Below are positions 7,304 through 13,707 of a stretch of DNA of 17,062 bases, one piece after another. Origin of the DNA: Phycisphaerales bacterium UBA2218 (lineage in GTDB: Bacteria > Planctomycetota > Phycisphaerae > Sedimentisphaerales > Anaerobacaceae); contig DCUI01000205.1 in NCBI GenBank assembly GCA_002327785.1, positions 1-17,062 on the forward strand. Reading direction: 5' to 3'. The notes under the pieces are model-generated. The model searched no databases. It was not told the DNA's origin and worked only from the letters and a program-made list of their open reading frames with translations. The stretch's first letter is position 1; each line of letters opens with the position of its first letter. A program made the position numbers and the translations under genes.

Positions 7304-7400
7304 CCGGCCCTTGGCTGGCCCGCAACCGCCCCATGAGAATCGAGAGGCGATGCAAAGAGCCGTCTTGGGATTGAAGATGCCGAGAACATGTACCTGACAC
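7304..7400 (+). repeat. Dispersed repeat, copy A (truncated, promoter half missing)
   Basis: From CCGGCC at 7304 onward this matches the downstream part of copy D (10295-10387): TTGGCTGGCCCGCAACCGCC, then an ATG-containing block at 7333, then GATGCCGAGAACATGTACC. The upstream half present in copies B-D (inverted repeat, hairpin, TTGACA and -10) is absent and replaced by unrelated sequence. It lies between the acetyltransferase and the toxin gene. Confidence 0.75.
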
Positions 7401-7421
7401 ATTTCCGCCGGATTCCATGGC

Positions 7422-7709
7422 TCATTCCGAGCGGGGGATATCCTGCGCCCCGTGAATGACGCCGAGCACGTCGATCTGGTCAGATTTGATATAGTAAATG
7501 ATGCGGTATGAACCTTCGATGACCTCCCGAATCTGAGTCATCTCATACTCGGGCACCATCCGCCCGGAGAGCGGGAATTCTCCGATCTGCTGGGATCGGC
7601 GGGTCAGACGGTCCACCATTCGTTTGGTATAGGCAGGCGAGTCCTGGGCAAGGTAGCGGTAGATCGCATCCAGGTGGTGCAGCGAAGTGTCGGTCCAGTA
7701 GACGTTCAT
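7422..7709 (-). CDS. ParE/RelE-family toxin
   Basis: This 95-residue protein has the ParE/RelE toxin pattern: an N-terminal strand (VYWTDTSLHHLDAIYRYLA), two amphipathic helices, then P-LSGRMVPEY, REVIEGSYRIIYYI and a final strand VLGVIHGAQDIP. Length and the conserved Arg in REV and the Tyr-Arg in SYRIIY fit the family. ParE members poison gyrase and RelE members cut mRNA at the ribosome; sequence alone does not decide, though the helical N-terminus and Gly-Ala-Q end favour ParE. It overlaps the upstream antitoxin gene by four bases (ATGA), so the two are translationally coupled. Confidence 0.85.
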   Translation of the reverse strand: MNVYWTDTSLHHLDAIYRYLAQDSPAYTKRMVDRLTRRSQQIGEFPLSGRMVPEYEMTQIREVIEGSYRIIYYIKSDQIDVLGVIHGAQDIPRSE

Positions 7710-7894
7710 TCCGATAGGCCGTACTTGCGCCGGACCTCGTTGACATCGGTGGTCCGACCGGCTCTGCTGTCGGACAGCCCCTGCTCGATCACCTGGCGAA
7801 CGTAGATCTCGTCGATCAGGTCATCCCACGTCGCATTCTCCGGCATTCGGTTCACCAGCTCATGGGCCTCGTCTTTTCTCATCGGTTCCGCCAT
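7706..7894 (-). CDS. Antitoxin partner of the ParE/RelE-type toxin
   Basis: This short acidic protein has 62 residues from ATG 7894, which has GGAGAA just upstream; the frame is open to 7921 but that start has no ribosome site. It has the look of small antitoxins found in front of RelE/ParE genes: KDEAHELVNRMPENATWDDLIDEIYVRQ, then a Gly-containing helix and the tail EVRRKYGL. No ribbon-helix-helix or HTH DNA-binding signature is obvious. It ends in an ATGA overlap with the toxin. Family recognition rests on this pattern and on position. Confidence 0.8.
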   Translation of the reverse strand: MAEPMRKDEAHELVNRMPENATWDDLIDEIYVRQVIEQGLSDSRAGRTTDVNEVRRKYGLSE

Positions 7895-7977
7895 AGCATT
7901 CTCCAATTGAGCGACCAACAATCAATTTACCACAACCCCAGGAAGAGAGCAACTGCATTGGTCCACGAGCGACGACA

Positions 7978-8140
7978 TGGAAACCGCAGATAAACGGGGA
8001 TGAACGAGGTTTCCGGCCTATCATTTCTCACCTATCCCTTATCACCGCCGCATCTGCAATGCGGCTTGACACCCCGCCCCCAACCCGCCATAATTCACTC
8101 CGGCTTGGCTGGCCAGCAACCGCTCTATGAGGACCGAGAA
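7978..8140 (+). repeat. Dispersed repeat, copy B (with promoter)
   Basis: Parts in order: inverted repeat GGAAACC/GGTTTCC (7979-7985 and 8008-8014); CTCACCTATCCCTT; a perfect 7-base hairpin GCCGCAT/ATGCGGC (8047-8053 with 8059-8065); TTGACA (8066-8071), a 17-base C-rich spacer and CATAAT (8089-8094); then CGGCTTGGCTGGCCAGCAAC and an ATG at 8127. It is aligned nearly base for base with copies C and D up to about 8140. It sits between the divergent ParE/antitoxin and HigBA modules. Confidence 0.85.
8066..8094 (+). promoter_or_regulatory. Repeat-borne promoter in copy B
   Basis: TTGACA at 8066-8071 is perfect, the spacer is 17 bases, and CATAAT at 8089-8094 matches 5 of 6. The -35 directly abuts the 8047-8065 hairpin. 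It points toward higB, which also has its own promoter further downstream. Confidence 0.65.
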
Positions 8141-8179
8141 GGCTGAATTGGTGACTGGAAGAAATCCAGAAGAAACCAC

Positions 8180-8221
8180 TTGACAGGCTATAACTAACAA
8201 GTTATATTCCTAGTTGGTTAT
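8180..8221 (+). promoter_or_regulatory. Promoter and palindromic operator of the HigBA pair
   Basis: TTGACA (8180-8185), a 17-base spacer and TATATT (8203-8208) make a strong sigma-70-type promoter. Between and over these lies a perfect palindrome TATAACT-AACA-AGTTATA (8189-8206). A third half-site GTTGGTTAT (8213-8221) mirrors ATAACTAAC (8190-8198) with one mismatch. This is the layout expected for autorepression by an XRE antitoxin. Confidence 0.75.
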
Positions 8222-8227
8222 GCCGAT

Positions 8228-8587
8228 ATGGCTTGGGACGTAGAGTATACCGATGAGTTCGAGAACTGGTGGGAAAGTCTGACCGAGGCGGAACAGGAGT
8301 CCGTGGCCGCCACGGTAGGATTGCTGGAAATCGAAGGGCCGCATCTGCCATTCCCGTACAGTTCGGGCGTCGAGGGTTCCAGGCATGGCCACATGCGGGA
8401 GCTTCGCATCCAGCACGCCGGTCGCCCGTATAGAGTGCTGTATGCGTTCGACCCTCGCCGATGTGCGGTCCTGCTCATCGGCGGCGACAAGACGGGCAAT
8501 GATCGGTGGTACGAGCAGTTTGTTCCAGTCGCCGACAGGCTGTACGATCAACATTTGGACACGCTGCGAAATGAAGGACATATGTGA
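8228..8587 (+). CDS. higB: HigB-like toxin (RelE superfamily, Gp49-like)
   Basis: This 119-residue protein matches the phage Gp49-like/HigB branch of the RelE superfamily: VEYTDEFENWWESLTEAEQ at the start, a helix ending in VGLLEIEGPHLPFPYS, then MRELRIQHAGRPYRVLYAFDP, AVLLIGGDKTGNDRWYEQF and a C-terminal helix. Characterised HigB proteins are ribosome-dependent mRNA nucleases. The start at ATG 8228 lies only about 14 bases after the predicted transcription start and has no clear ribosome site, so translation may be near-leaderless. It comes before its antitoxin gene, as in other HigBA pairs, and shares one base with it. Confidence 0.88.
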   Translation: MAWDVEYTDEFENWWESLTEAEQESVAATVGLLEIEGPHLPFPYSSGVEGSRHGHMRELRIQHAGRPYRVLYAFDPRRCAVLLIGGDKTGNDRWYEQFVPVADRLYDQHLDTLRNEGHM

Positions 8588-8925
8588 TGGCTAAGCCATT
8601 CAAGAATCTCGTTGCAAAAATGTCGGCCCAGAGCCGCGAGCGAATTCGCAAACGGACCGCCGAGATGCACTCGGAGATGGCGCTTCAGGAACTCCGCAGG
8701 GCCATGCAGTTGACGCAGCAGGAGCTCGCCGGCCGTCTGGACATGAACCAAGCCGCTGTCTCCAAGCTGGAGCATCAGTCCGACATGTATGTCAGCACGC
8801 TCCGCCGTTTCGTGGCCGCCATGGGTGGAGAACTCCAAATCGTCGCCCACTTCCCCCAGGGCGACGTGGTCATCAATCAGTTTGAAGAGATCGAAAACCG
8901 AGAGACGGCCGACACAACACCTTGA
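8587..8925 (+). CDS. higA: HigA-like antitoxin, XRE-family DNA-binding protein
   Basis: This 112-residue partner of the preceding toxin starts at ATG 8587, with the toxin stop and this start fused as TGATG and AAGGA upstream; a GTG at 8584 is also in frame. A basic N-terminal helix (residues 1-40) precedes an XRE helix-turn-helix, about residues 36-75: LRRAMQLTQQELAGRLDMNQ, then AAVSKLEHQ and LRRFVAAMGGEL. Such proteins neutralise the toxin and repress their own promoter; the AT-rich palindrome at 8189-8221 is the probable target. Confidence 0.9.
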   Translation: MAKPFKNLVAKMSAQSRERIRKRTAEMHSEMALQELRRAMQLTQQELAGRLDMNQAAVSKLEHQSDMYVSTLRRFVAAMGGELQIVAHFPQGDVVINQFEEIENRETADTTP

Positions 8926-8959
8926 CCACCGGCGGAACCAAGCCACGAGCAATGGCTGA

Positions 8960-9143
8960 GGAACTGCTGATGAACGGGGATGAGCGAGGTTTCCGGCCTG
9001 TCACGTCTCACCTATCCCTTGTCGCCGCCGCACGTGCAATGCGGCTTGACAACCCGCCCCCAACCTGCCATAATCCATCCCGGTTTGGCTGCCCCGTAAC
9101 CGCCTCCATGAGGATCGAGCGGCGATGCGACCAGGCCGCTTGA
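8960..9143 (+). repeat. Dispersed repeat, copy C (with promoter)
   Basis: Same order of parts as copy B: GGAAC...GGTTTCC (8960-8994), CTCACCTATCCCTTGTCG, an imperfect CCGCA/TGCGG hairpin, TTGACA (9046-9051), a 17-base spacer, CATAAT (9069-9074), then CGGTTTGGCTG and an ATG at 9108 opening an 11-codon frame that ends at 9143. It lies between higA and dinD, both on the plus strand. Confidence 0.85.
9046..9074 (+). promoter_or_regulatory. Repeat-borne promoter in copy C, upstream of dinD
   Basis: TTGACA, 17 bases, CATAAT. It is the only promoter-like sequence seen between higA and dinD, so it probably drives dinD with a leader of about 130 bases. No LexA-type operator was recognised near it. 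Confidence 0.6.
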
Positions 9144-9213
9144 ATACCATGAGCGGCGAGAGAATGTGGGTGACGACTTTGGCTCGTCTGCGAGGAATCC
9201 AAGGAGTGTCCCT

Positions 9214-10098
9214 ATGACGGAAGAGAATCTTCCCGCACGTGTCCGGCGACGCCCTGAGGACAAAGGGTTCGAGCAATTGAAACTGGTGAGCCCCCACGGC
9301 GCGGAGTACTGGAGCGCCCGCGACCTCCAGCCGCTCCTGGGCTATAACCACTGGCGCAGCTTCGACAAGGCCATCGCCAAGGCCATTACCTCCTGCCGCC
9401 AATCGGGCAATGACCCCGAGCACCATTTTGCGCGCGCGCGCAAAGTGGTCCCCCTCGGCTCCGGCAGCGAGCGAGAGGTCCGTGACTATCATCTCTCCCG
9501 CTTCGCCTGCTACCTCATTGCCCAGAACGGCGACCCCCGCAAGCCGGAGATTGCGTTGGCCCAGAAGTACTTCGCCATCCAGACCCGCCGTCAGGAGCTG
9601 AGCGACGCATACCAGCACGACATGGAGCGTCTGGAGTTGAGGAAGCAGACGACGGAGGAGTTCAAGGCCCTGTCCGGCGCCGCGAGAAATGCCGGTGTGC
9701 AGAACAAGATGTTCGGCGTCTTCCACGATGCAGGCTACAAAGGGCTCTACGGCGGGCTCGGCAGCGAGCAGATCAAGACGCGAAAGCGAATCGGCAAAAG
9801 CGAGAATCTCCTCGACCGTATGGGGACCACCGAACTGGCAGCCAACCAGTTCCGCATGACCCAAACGCGAGAGAAACTGGCCAAAGAAGCCATCCAAGGT
9901 CAGCAGCGGGCCATCGACACGCACAAACAAGTCGGCAAGGAAGTCCGCGACGCGATCCGGCGGATCGGCGGCACCATGCCGGAGAACCTCCCGCCCGCCG
10001 AGGATATCAAGCAAGTGCGAAAGAGGCTGAAGGGCCGCACACCGCCCCTCGAACTCAACGGACCCGACGCCAAGGACCTTGCCGGCCAAGAAGAATAG
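9214..10098 (+). CDS. dinD: DinD-like DNA-damage-inducible protein (BRO-N/antirepressor-related)
   Basis: This 294-residue protein closely follows E. coli DinD in motif order: GFEQLKLVSPHGAEYWSARDL, LLGY, a central DYHLSRFACYLIAQNGDP, then YFAIQTRRQELSD, GLYGGL, LLDRMGTTELAANQFR and a C-terminal GGTMPENLPPAEDIKQ. The N-terminal part resembles BRO-N/antirepressor domains. In E. coli, DinD is SOS-induced and has been reported to restrain RecA filament activity. ATG 9214 is preceded by AAGGAG seven bases upstream; the frame is open to 9166 but without support. No LexA box was recognised, so damage induction here is unproven. Bracketed by repeat copies C and D, it looks like a transferable module. 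A long linker rich in Lys/Arg follows residue 150. Confidence 0.9.
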   Translation: MTEENLPARVRRRPEDKGFEQLKLVSPHGAEYWSARDLQPLLGYNHWRSFDKAIAKAITSCRQSGNDPEHHFARARKVVPLGSGSEREVRDYHLSRFACYLIAQNGDPRKPEIALAQKYFAIQTRRQELSDAYQHDMERLELRKQTTEEFKALSGAARNAGVQNKMFGVFHDAGYKGLYGGLGSEQIKTRKRIGKSENLLDRMGTTELAANQFRMTQTREKLAKEAIQGQQRAIDTHKQVGKEVRDAIRRIGGTMPENLPPAEDIKQVRKRLKGRTPPLELNGPDAKDLAGQEE

Positions 10099-10171
10099 TG
10101 AGGTGAATCCACGGGGGATGAGCTCCGACGAAGTGGTCTCTTCTGCAAGCCATGAATCACGGACAACGGCA

Positions 10172-10387
10172 CGGGAACCGCAGATGAACGGGGATGAACG
10201 CGGTTTCCAGCTTATCACTTCTCACCTATCCCTTGTCGCCACCGCATCTACGATGCGGCTTGACAACCCGCCCCCAACCCGCTACAACCAATCCCGGCTT
10301 GGCTGGCCCGCAACCGCCCTATGAGGATCGAGAGGCGACGCACGCAGCCGTTTTGTGATTAAGGATGCCGAGAACATGTACCTTACG
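10172..10387 (+). repeat. Dispersed repeat, copy D (longest, with promoter)
   Basis: This is the fullest copy: GGAACC/GGTTTCC inverted repeat (10174-10208), CTCACCTATCCCTTGTCG, CCGCAT/ATGCGG hairpin, TTGACA (10260-10265), a 17-base spacer, TACAAC (10283-10288), then a block shared with copy A from CGGCTTGG (10295) to GATGCCGAGAACATGTACC (ending about 10383). An ATG at 10321 opens a 13-codon frame ending at 10362. It separates dinD from the membrane-anchored unknown. Confidence 0.85.
10260..10288 (+). promoter_or_regulatory. Repeat-borne promoter in copy D
   Basis: Perfect TTGACA with a 17-base spacer and TACAAC (4 of 6 to the -10). It would read into the gene at 10425-11058. Confidence 0.5.
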
Positions 10388-10424
10388 CCTTTGGTTCTCT
10401 TTAATTGATTCGAGGGAGTTTCTA

Positions 10425-11058
10425 ATGAGATGGAAGGAAGTCACGTGCCTGGTGCTGACAAAAGGATGGAGACTGGTCACGATGCTCCTGCCAAACAAAA
10501 AGACGTGCAATGTAGTCTGTACGGCGGTCAGTGCAATTTCTGCTGCTCGCGGCCCTTGCAGCGGTATTAGCCATCCGTCAGGCCAACACCATACGCATGC
10601 AAGAGTTGCTAGCAAAGAGCCCTTATGTGACTGTCAAAGACGCTGGAATTAAGCCTCTTTCAAAAAGCCCTCCGTATCGCATAGAATTGACTATGGTAAA
10701 TATCGGGATCGATCCAGCCTGCGATTTGGAGGGCAAGGTCTTTGTCGTAGATTCCGACCTGTCAGCCCCCCCAAAGTGGACAATTGATTTCTCAATGGGA
10801 AACGATCTTGCGAACCAGATCCCAGCACCCTGGGGGAACGATACCGTCACTCTTGGCCGCGAAGCACCTGCATTCTATGTGGTTATGGCGATCAAGTACT
10901 GGGATCGGAGGCACACACAGCACGATCAGGATTTCTTTACGCGATGGGAGGGTGTTCGTGAAGGCAATGTATTAGGGTTTCGCCACGCTACGAAAGAGCA
11001 ACGGGAGCAATTGAGGAAACACCTGTGCGAAGAGTTGGAGGCGTTTCACGAGAACTAG
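10425..11058 (+). pseudogene. Membrane-anchored protein of unknown function, probably frameshifted near 10530
   Basis: The intact 3' frame (10531-11058, 175 residues, GTG start) begins in the middle of a hydrophobic helix (QFLLLAALAAVLAIRQA), and an in-frame TAG lies just upstream at 10513. A second frame starts at ATG 10425 behind a strong GAGGGAG site and runs into the same hydrophobic stretch in another phase. Skipping one base (A10530) joins them as MRWKEVTC...VVCTAV-VQFLLLAALAAVLAIRQA, giving a full-length membrane helix at about residues 30-52. The soluble part (SPYVTVKDAGIKPLS to the C-terminus) has no domain I recognise and should lie outside the cytoplasm or at the membrane face. Base composition is less GC-rich than the neighbours, which suggests acquired DNA. 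A sequencing error is an equal explanation. Confidence 0.55.
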
Positions 11059-11564
11059 GGGCTGCTGGCTCGGAAATAGAGACGGATCGCGGGGTCACAT
11101 CCGGAAATACTCGTGACAGTCACCCAACAAAGTAAATGGATACGTTTACTCCGTTTCGGAGTCCGGGGTCGCACCTCCACAGTTCATTTTCTGTACTTGA
11201 TTCCTGTCCCTGAGCATCAGGAGAAAGATATCCGCAGATTTCGCCGATTTTCGCAGATGATACCCATCCATCACCAGATACTTCGGCTATCGTCCAATAA
11301 ACACTTGAACGACCCGCCGAAATCTGATTCCTGATGGGTATAACAGTTCTCTTATTCCCTGGCCAGGTCCTTCGCTGCGCTCAGGATGACAGAGTCTTGA
11401 CCGTGTTGGGACTACTGCATATTGGGACTGGAGAGTCAGAAGGCGACCGGGGTAGCCTTCCCGGCGGCCATTCTTTCGCTCCCGCTGCATTTTCTGTCGC
11501 AAAACTCGTCCGGGTTGCACTATATAGCGAGAACGTGATCCTTGAGAGTCTGTTGAGGTGTCTT
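11059..11564. other. Intergenic region with repeats and no gene
   Basis: About 500 bases without a credible reading frame. It contains a small perfect hairpin (11148-11153 with 11157-11162), a CGCAGATTTCGCCGATTTTCGCAG-like degenerate repeat near 11232-11258, and a dispersed repeat at about 11360-11392. TATATA at 11521-11526 could be the -10 of the sigma factor gene, but no matching -35 was seen. Confidence 0.6.
11360..11392. repeat. Dispersed repeat that translates as CHPERSEG on the minus strand
   Basis: The stretch CTTCGCTGCGCTCAGGATGA and its flanks, read on the minus strand, gives the residues CHPERSEGPGQ. This is a well-known spurious translation of a short repeat found in many unrelated environmental genomes (general knowledge). 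It is noncoding here and lies upstream of the sigma factor gene. Confidence 0.65.
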
Positions 11565-12128
11565 ATGACGGAAACGGATCAGTTTTATGTAGGGCGATGT
11601 CTGGATGGCCATCCGGATGACTTTCGCCACCTGGTGCGGCGGTATCAGCCGGTCCTGCTGGCCCACCTTGCCGGCAAGCTGGCCAACCGCGGAGCGGGCT
11701 TCCGGAGCGTCCGAGACAAGGCTGAAGAGGCCGCCCAGGAGACCTTCGTCCGGGCTTATTTCAAGATGGATAAGCTCAAGAAGCCCGAATCGTTCCTCGC
11801 GTGGCTGCTCGGGATCGCCGAGAACGTGGCGATGGAGCAGCAGCGAAAGGAGCAGATTCGCCGCAAACGCGAGTCCGTCCGCGCGCTCTGTGAAGAGGTG
11901 CCCCAACCGGAACTCTCCCAGGATTACGCTCTCGAAGCGGCGATTGCAGGGCTGCCCGAGGCGTATCGAGAGGTGATTCTGCTGCGATACTACGGCGGAC
12001 TATCGTGCGGCGGGATCGCCGAGCGGCTCGAGACGCCCCTGGGCACGGTGACCAAGACGCTTTCGCGGGCCTACGCCCTGCTGCGGGACACCCTGCAGCG
12101 GCAGACTGTGAATGAGGTGCAAGCATGA
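11565..12128 (+). CDS. ECF-type RNA polymerase sigma factor
   Basis: This 187-residue protein has sigma-70 regions 2 and 4 only, as in ECF factors. Region 2 spans about residues 15-100: FRHLVRRYQPVLLAHL, then DKAEEAAQETFVRAYFKMDKL (core binding, -10 recognition) and FLAWLLGIAENVAMEQQR. Region 4 spans about 125-180: LEAAIAGLPEAYREVILLRYY, GLSCGGIAERLETPLGTVTK as helix-turn-helix for the -35, and LSRAYALLRD. The frame is open from 11334, but ATG 11565 has GAGGTG just upstream and starts the domain cleanly. Its stop overlaps the anti-sigma start by four bases (ATGA), so the pair is coupled. Residues between regions 2.1 and 2.2 (GKLANRGAGFRSVR) look slightly longer than usual. Confidence 0.92.
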   Translation: MTETDQFYVGRCLDGHPDDFRHLVRRYQPVLLAHLAGKLANRGAGFRSVRDKAEEAAQETFVRAYFKMDKLKKPESFLAWLLGIAENVAMEQQRKEQIRRKRESVRALCEEVPQPELSQDYALEAAIAGLPEAYREVILLRYYGGLSCGGIAERLETPLGTVTKTLSRAYALLRDTLQRQTVNEVQA

Positions 12129-13570
12129 ACTGCACAGAATGCAAGGAACTGTTGTTGGCGGGCCTTGAGGGACTGCTGGACGATTCGCAGAAGCAGGCCG
12201 TCCGGGAACACCTCAAGACGTGTGAAACCTGCCGGGCGGAACTCAAGGGGCTGCAGACCCTGCGGCAACGACTGGTCGGCAATGGCAAGGCGCTGGCGCA
12301 AACCAGCGTTGAAGACAACGTAATGAACCGAATCCTTCGAGAACAGAACGCAAGGCTCAAGTCGGCCGCACAGGTCGGGACGGGCCTTCGCATCAGGAGA
12401 CTGATTATGAAAAGCTCGCTTGTCAAGATCGCAGCCGTGGCGGCTCTCGTGGCCGTCGCCTTGGGCGCCTGGTCCCTCTGGAGCGGCACGGAATCGGGTG
12501 TGGCCCTGGCCGACGTGCTCGCCAAGGTCCAGCAGGTCCGCGCCGTGATGTACCGGATGGACAGTCATACGAAGGTGACGATGGCAGGAATGGGGGCCAC
12601 CGAGGTCAACATGGAGATGACCTGGCTGATCTCCGACGACTACGGGATGCGGCTGGACACGCGTAGCACTGACCCAACGACCCGGCAGGTCATGGAGCAG
12701 CAGATGTACCTCCAGCCCGAGCAGAAGGTCATGATCATGCTGGACCCGGCGAAGAAGCAGTATGCGAGAATGCCGCTCGGCGAGGAGGTGTTTAAGGCGA
12801 AGAAAAAGGAGACCAACGATCCTCGCATGATGATCCAGCAGCTTCTGGGCTGCCAGTACACGAACCTGGGCACAACCGTGCTCAATGGCATCGAGGTCCA
12901 GGGATTCCAGAGCACCGATCCGGCCTTCATTGGGGGCAAAGGCGACGTCGATATCAAGGTGTGGGTTGACGTGAAGACGCAGTTTCCCTTCCGCGTGGAT
13001 ATGGCGCTCAAGATGAGCGACGAGGTCGAGACGCAATCCACCATCCGCGACTTCCAGTGGAATGTCCCGGTCAGTGCGGCCGAGTTCACGCCGGTCATCC
13101 CGCCGGACTACACCCCCAGCCCGATCGACGGTATGAAGGCGGCGATGCCGACGGAGCAGGGTGCCATCGAGGGCCTGCAGTTCTGCGTCGAGTTCACCGG
13201 CTCATATCCCAGGAGCCTGGATATGAGCTCCCTGATGGATACGATGCAACTCTTCATGAACAGCCAGACGCCGGCCGCGAAGAAGTTCAAGGAGGAATCG
13301 GCGCAGATCAAGTCCAAAGACGAGCAGATCGCCCGGGTCATGGAGTTCGCCAGGCCCATCCAGTCGCTGACCATGTTCCACATGATGCTGTCGCAGGAGC
13401 AGAAGGAGCCCGCCTACTACGGCAAGGCCGTGACGCCGGGCGACAAAGCCCTGGTGCTGATGCGGTGGAAGACGGGGGACAATCAGTACCGCGTCCTCTT
13501 CGGCGACCTGCGCGCCGAGACGGTCGACGCCGAAACGCTGGCCAAGCTGGAGGCAGCCCTGCCCAAGTAG
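12125..13570 (+). CDS. Membrane-bound zinc-finger anti-sigma factor with LolA-like periplasmic domain
   Basis: This 481-residue protein is encoded by an ATG overlapping the sigma stop. The cytoplasmic N-terminus has the ZAS zinc motif H29-x3-C33-x2-C36 with extra Cys3 and Cys6, which normally holds an ECF sigma factor inactive. One membrane helix follows at about 99-119 (VKIAAVAALVAVALGAWSLW). The remaining 360 residues should be periplasmic: an AL-ADVLAKVQQVRAVMYRM opening and alternating strands (MTWLISDDYGMRLDTRS, MIMLDPAKKQYARMP, IKVWVDVKTQFPFRVDM) resemble LolA/LppX-like or outer-membrane-lipoprotein-carrier folds common in planctomycete anti-sigma proteins. A later segment (about 330-480) is rich in Met and charged residues. 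The sensed signal is unknown; a lipid or envelope cue is only an inference. Confidence 0.85.
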   Translation: MNCTECKELLLAGLEGLLDDSQKQAVREHLKTCETCRAELKGLQTLRQRLVGNGKALAQTSVEDNVMNRILREQNARLKSAAQVGTGLRIRRLIMKSSLVKIAAVAALVAVALGAWSLWSGTESGVALADVLAKVQQVRAVMYRMDSHTKVTMAGMGATEVNMEMTWLISDDYGMRLDTRSTDPTTRQVMEQQMYLQPEQKVMIMLDPAKKQYARMPLGEEVFKAKKKETNDPRMMIQQLLGCQYTNLGTTVLNGIEVQGFQSTDPAFIGGKGDVDIKVWVDVKTQFPFRVDMALKMSDEVETQSTIRDFQWNVPVSAAEFTPVIPPDYTPSPIDGMKAAMPTEQGAIEGLQFCVEFTGSYPRSLDMSSLMDTMQLFMNSQTPAAKKFKEESAQIKSKDEQIARVMEFARPIQSLTMFHMMLSQEQKEPAYYGKAVTPGDKALVLMRWKTGDNQYRVLFGDLRAETVDAETLAKLEAALPK

Positions 13571-13596
13571 ACCCATGCTCTGGCGACCGAATCGAT

Positions 13597-13636
13597 AAGC
13601 CGGGCCGGTGGAGTAAGGCCCGGCTTTGCTTTTTGG
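13597..13636 (+). terminator. Intrinsic terminator of the sigma/anti-sigma operon
   Basis: A perfect 10-base stem AAGCCGGGCC / GGCCCGGCTT (13597-13606 with 13617-13626) has a 10-base loop and is followed by TGCTTTTTGG. It lies 26 bases after the anti-sigma stop. Confidence 0.9.
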
Positions 13637-13643
13637 CGCAACC

Positions 13644-13652
13644 TGCTATAAT
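13644..13652 (+). promoter_or_regulatory. Extended -10 promoter for the adaptor/permease operon
   Basis: TGCTATAAT at 13644-13652 is a perfect -10 with the TGn extension. No good -35 is present (TTTGCT at 13625-13630, 16-base spacer, is the best), as expected for extended -10 promoters. It directly follows the terminator T-tract, so the exporter genes can be transcribed separately from the sigma operon. Confidence 0.7.
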
Positions 13653-13707
13653 ACACTTTGAACATTGACGTACTTGGACAGGCGACTGTGGTTCGAGGAG
13701 ACTGAGC

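Noticed and set aside
10295..10345. Resemblance of the repeat segment CGGCTTGGCTGGCCCGCAAC to the core of SAM-type riboswitches
   Set aside because: Only this short string matches; the 5' stems and the remaining conserved core cannot fit because the predicted promoter ends just upstream, and the modules have no methionine-related genes.
7304..10387. Integron attC sites between modules
   Set aside because: No RYYYAAC/GTTRRRY pair in a suitable inverted arrangement was found in the repeats, no integrase gene is in the window, and the antitoxin/toxin module is in the opposite orientation.
11287..11520. Minus-strand 77-residue frame upstream of the sigma factor
   Set aside because: It contains the CHPERSEG string, a known spurious translation of a dispersed repeat.
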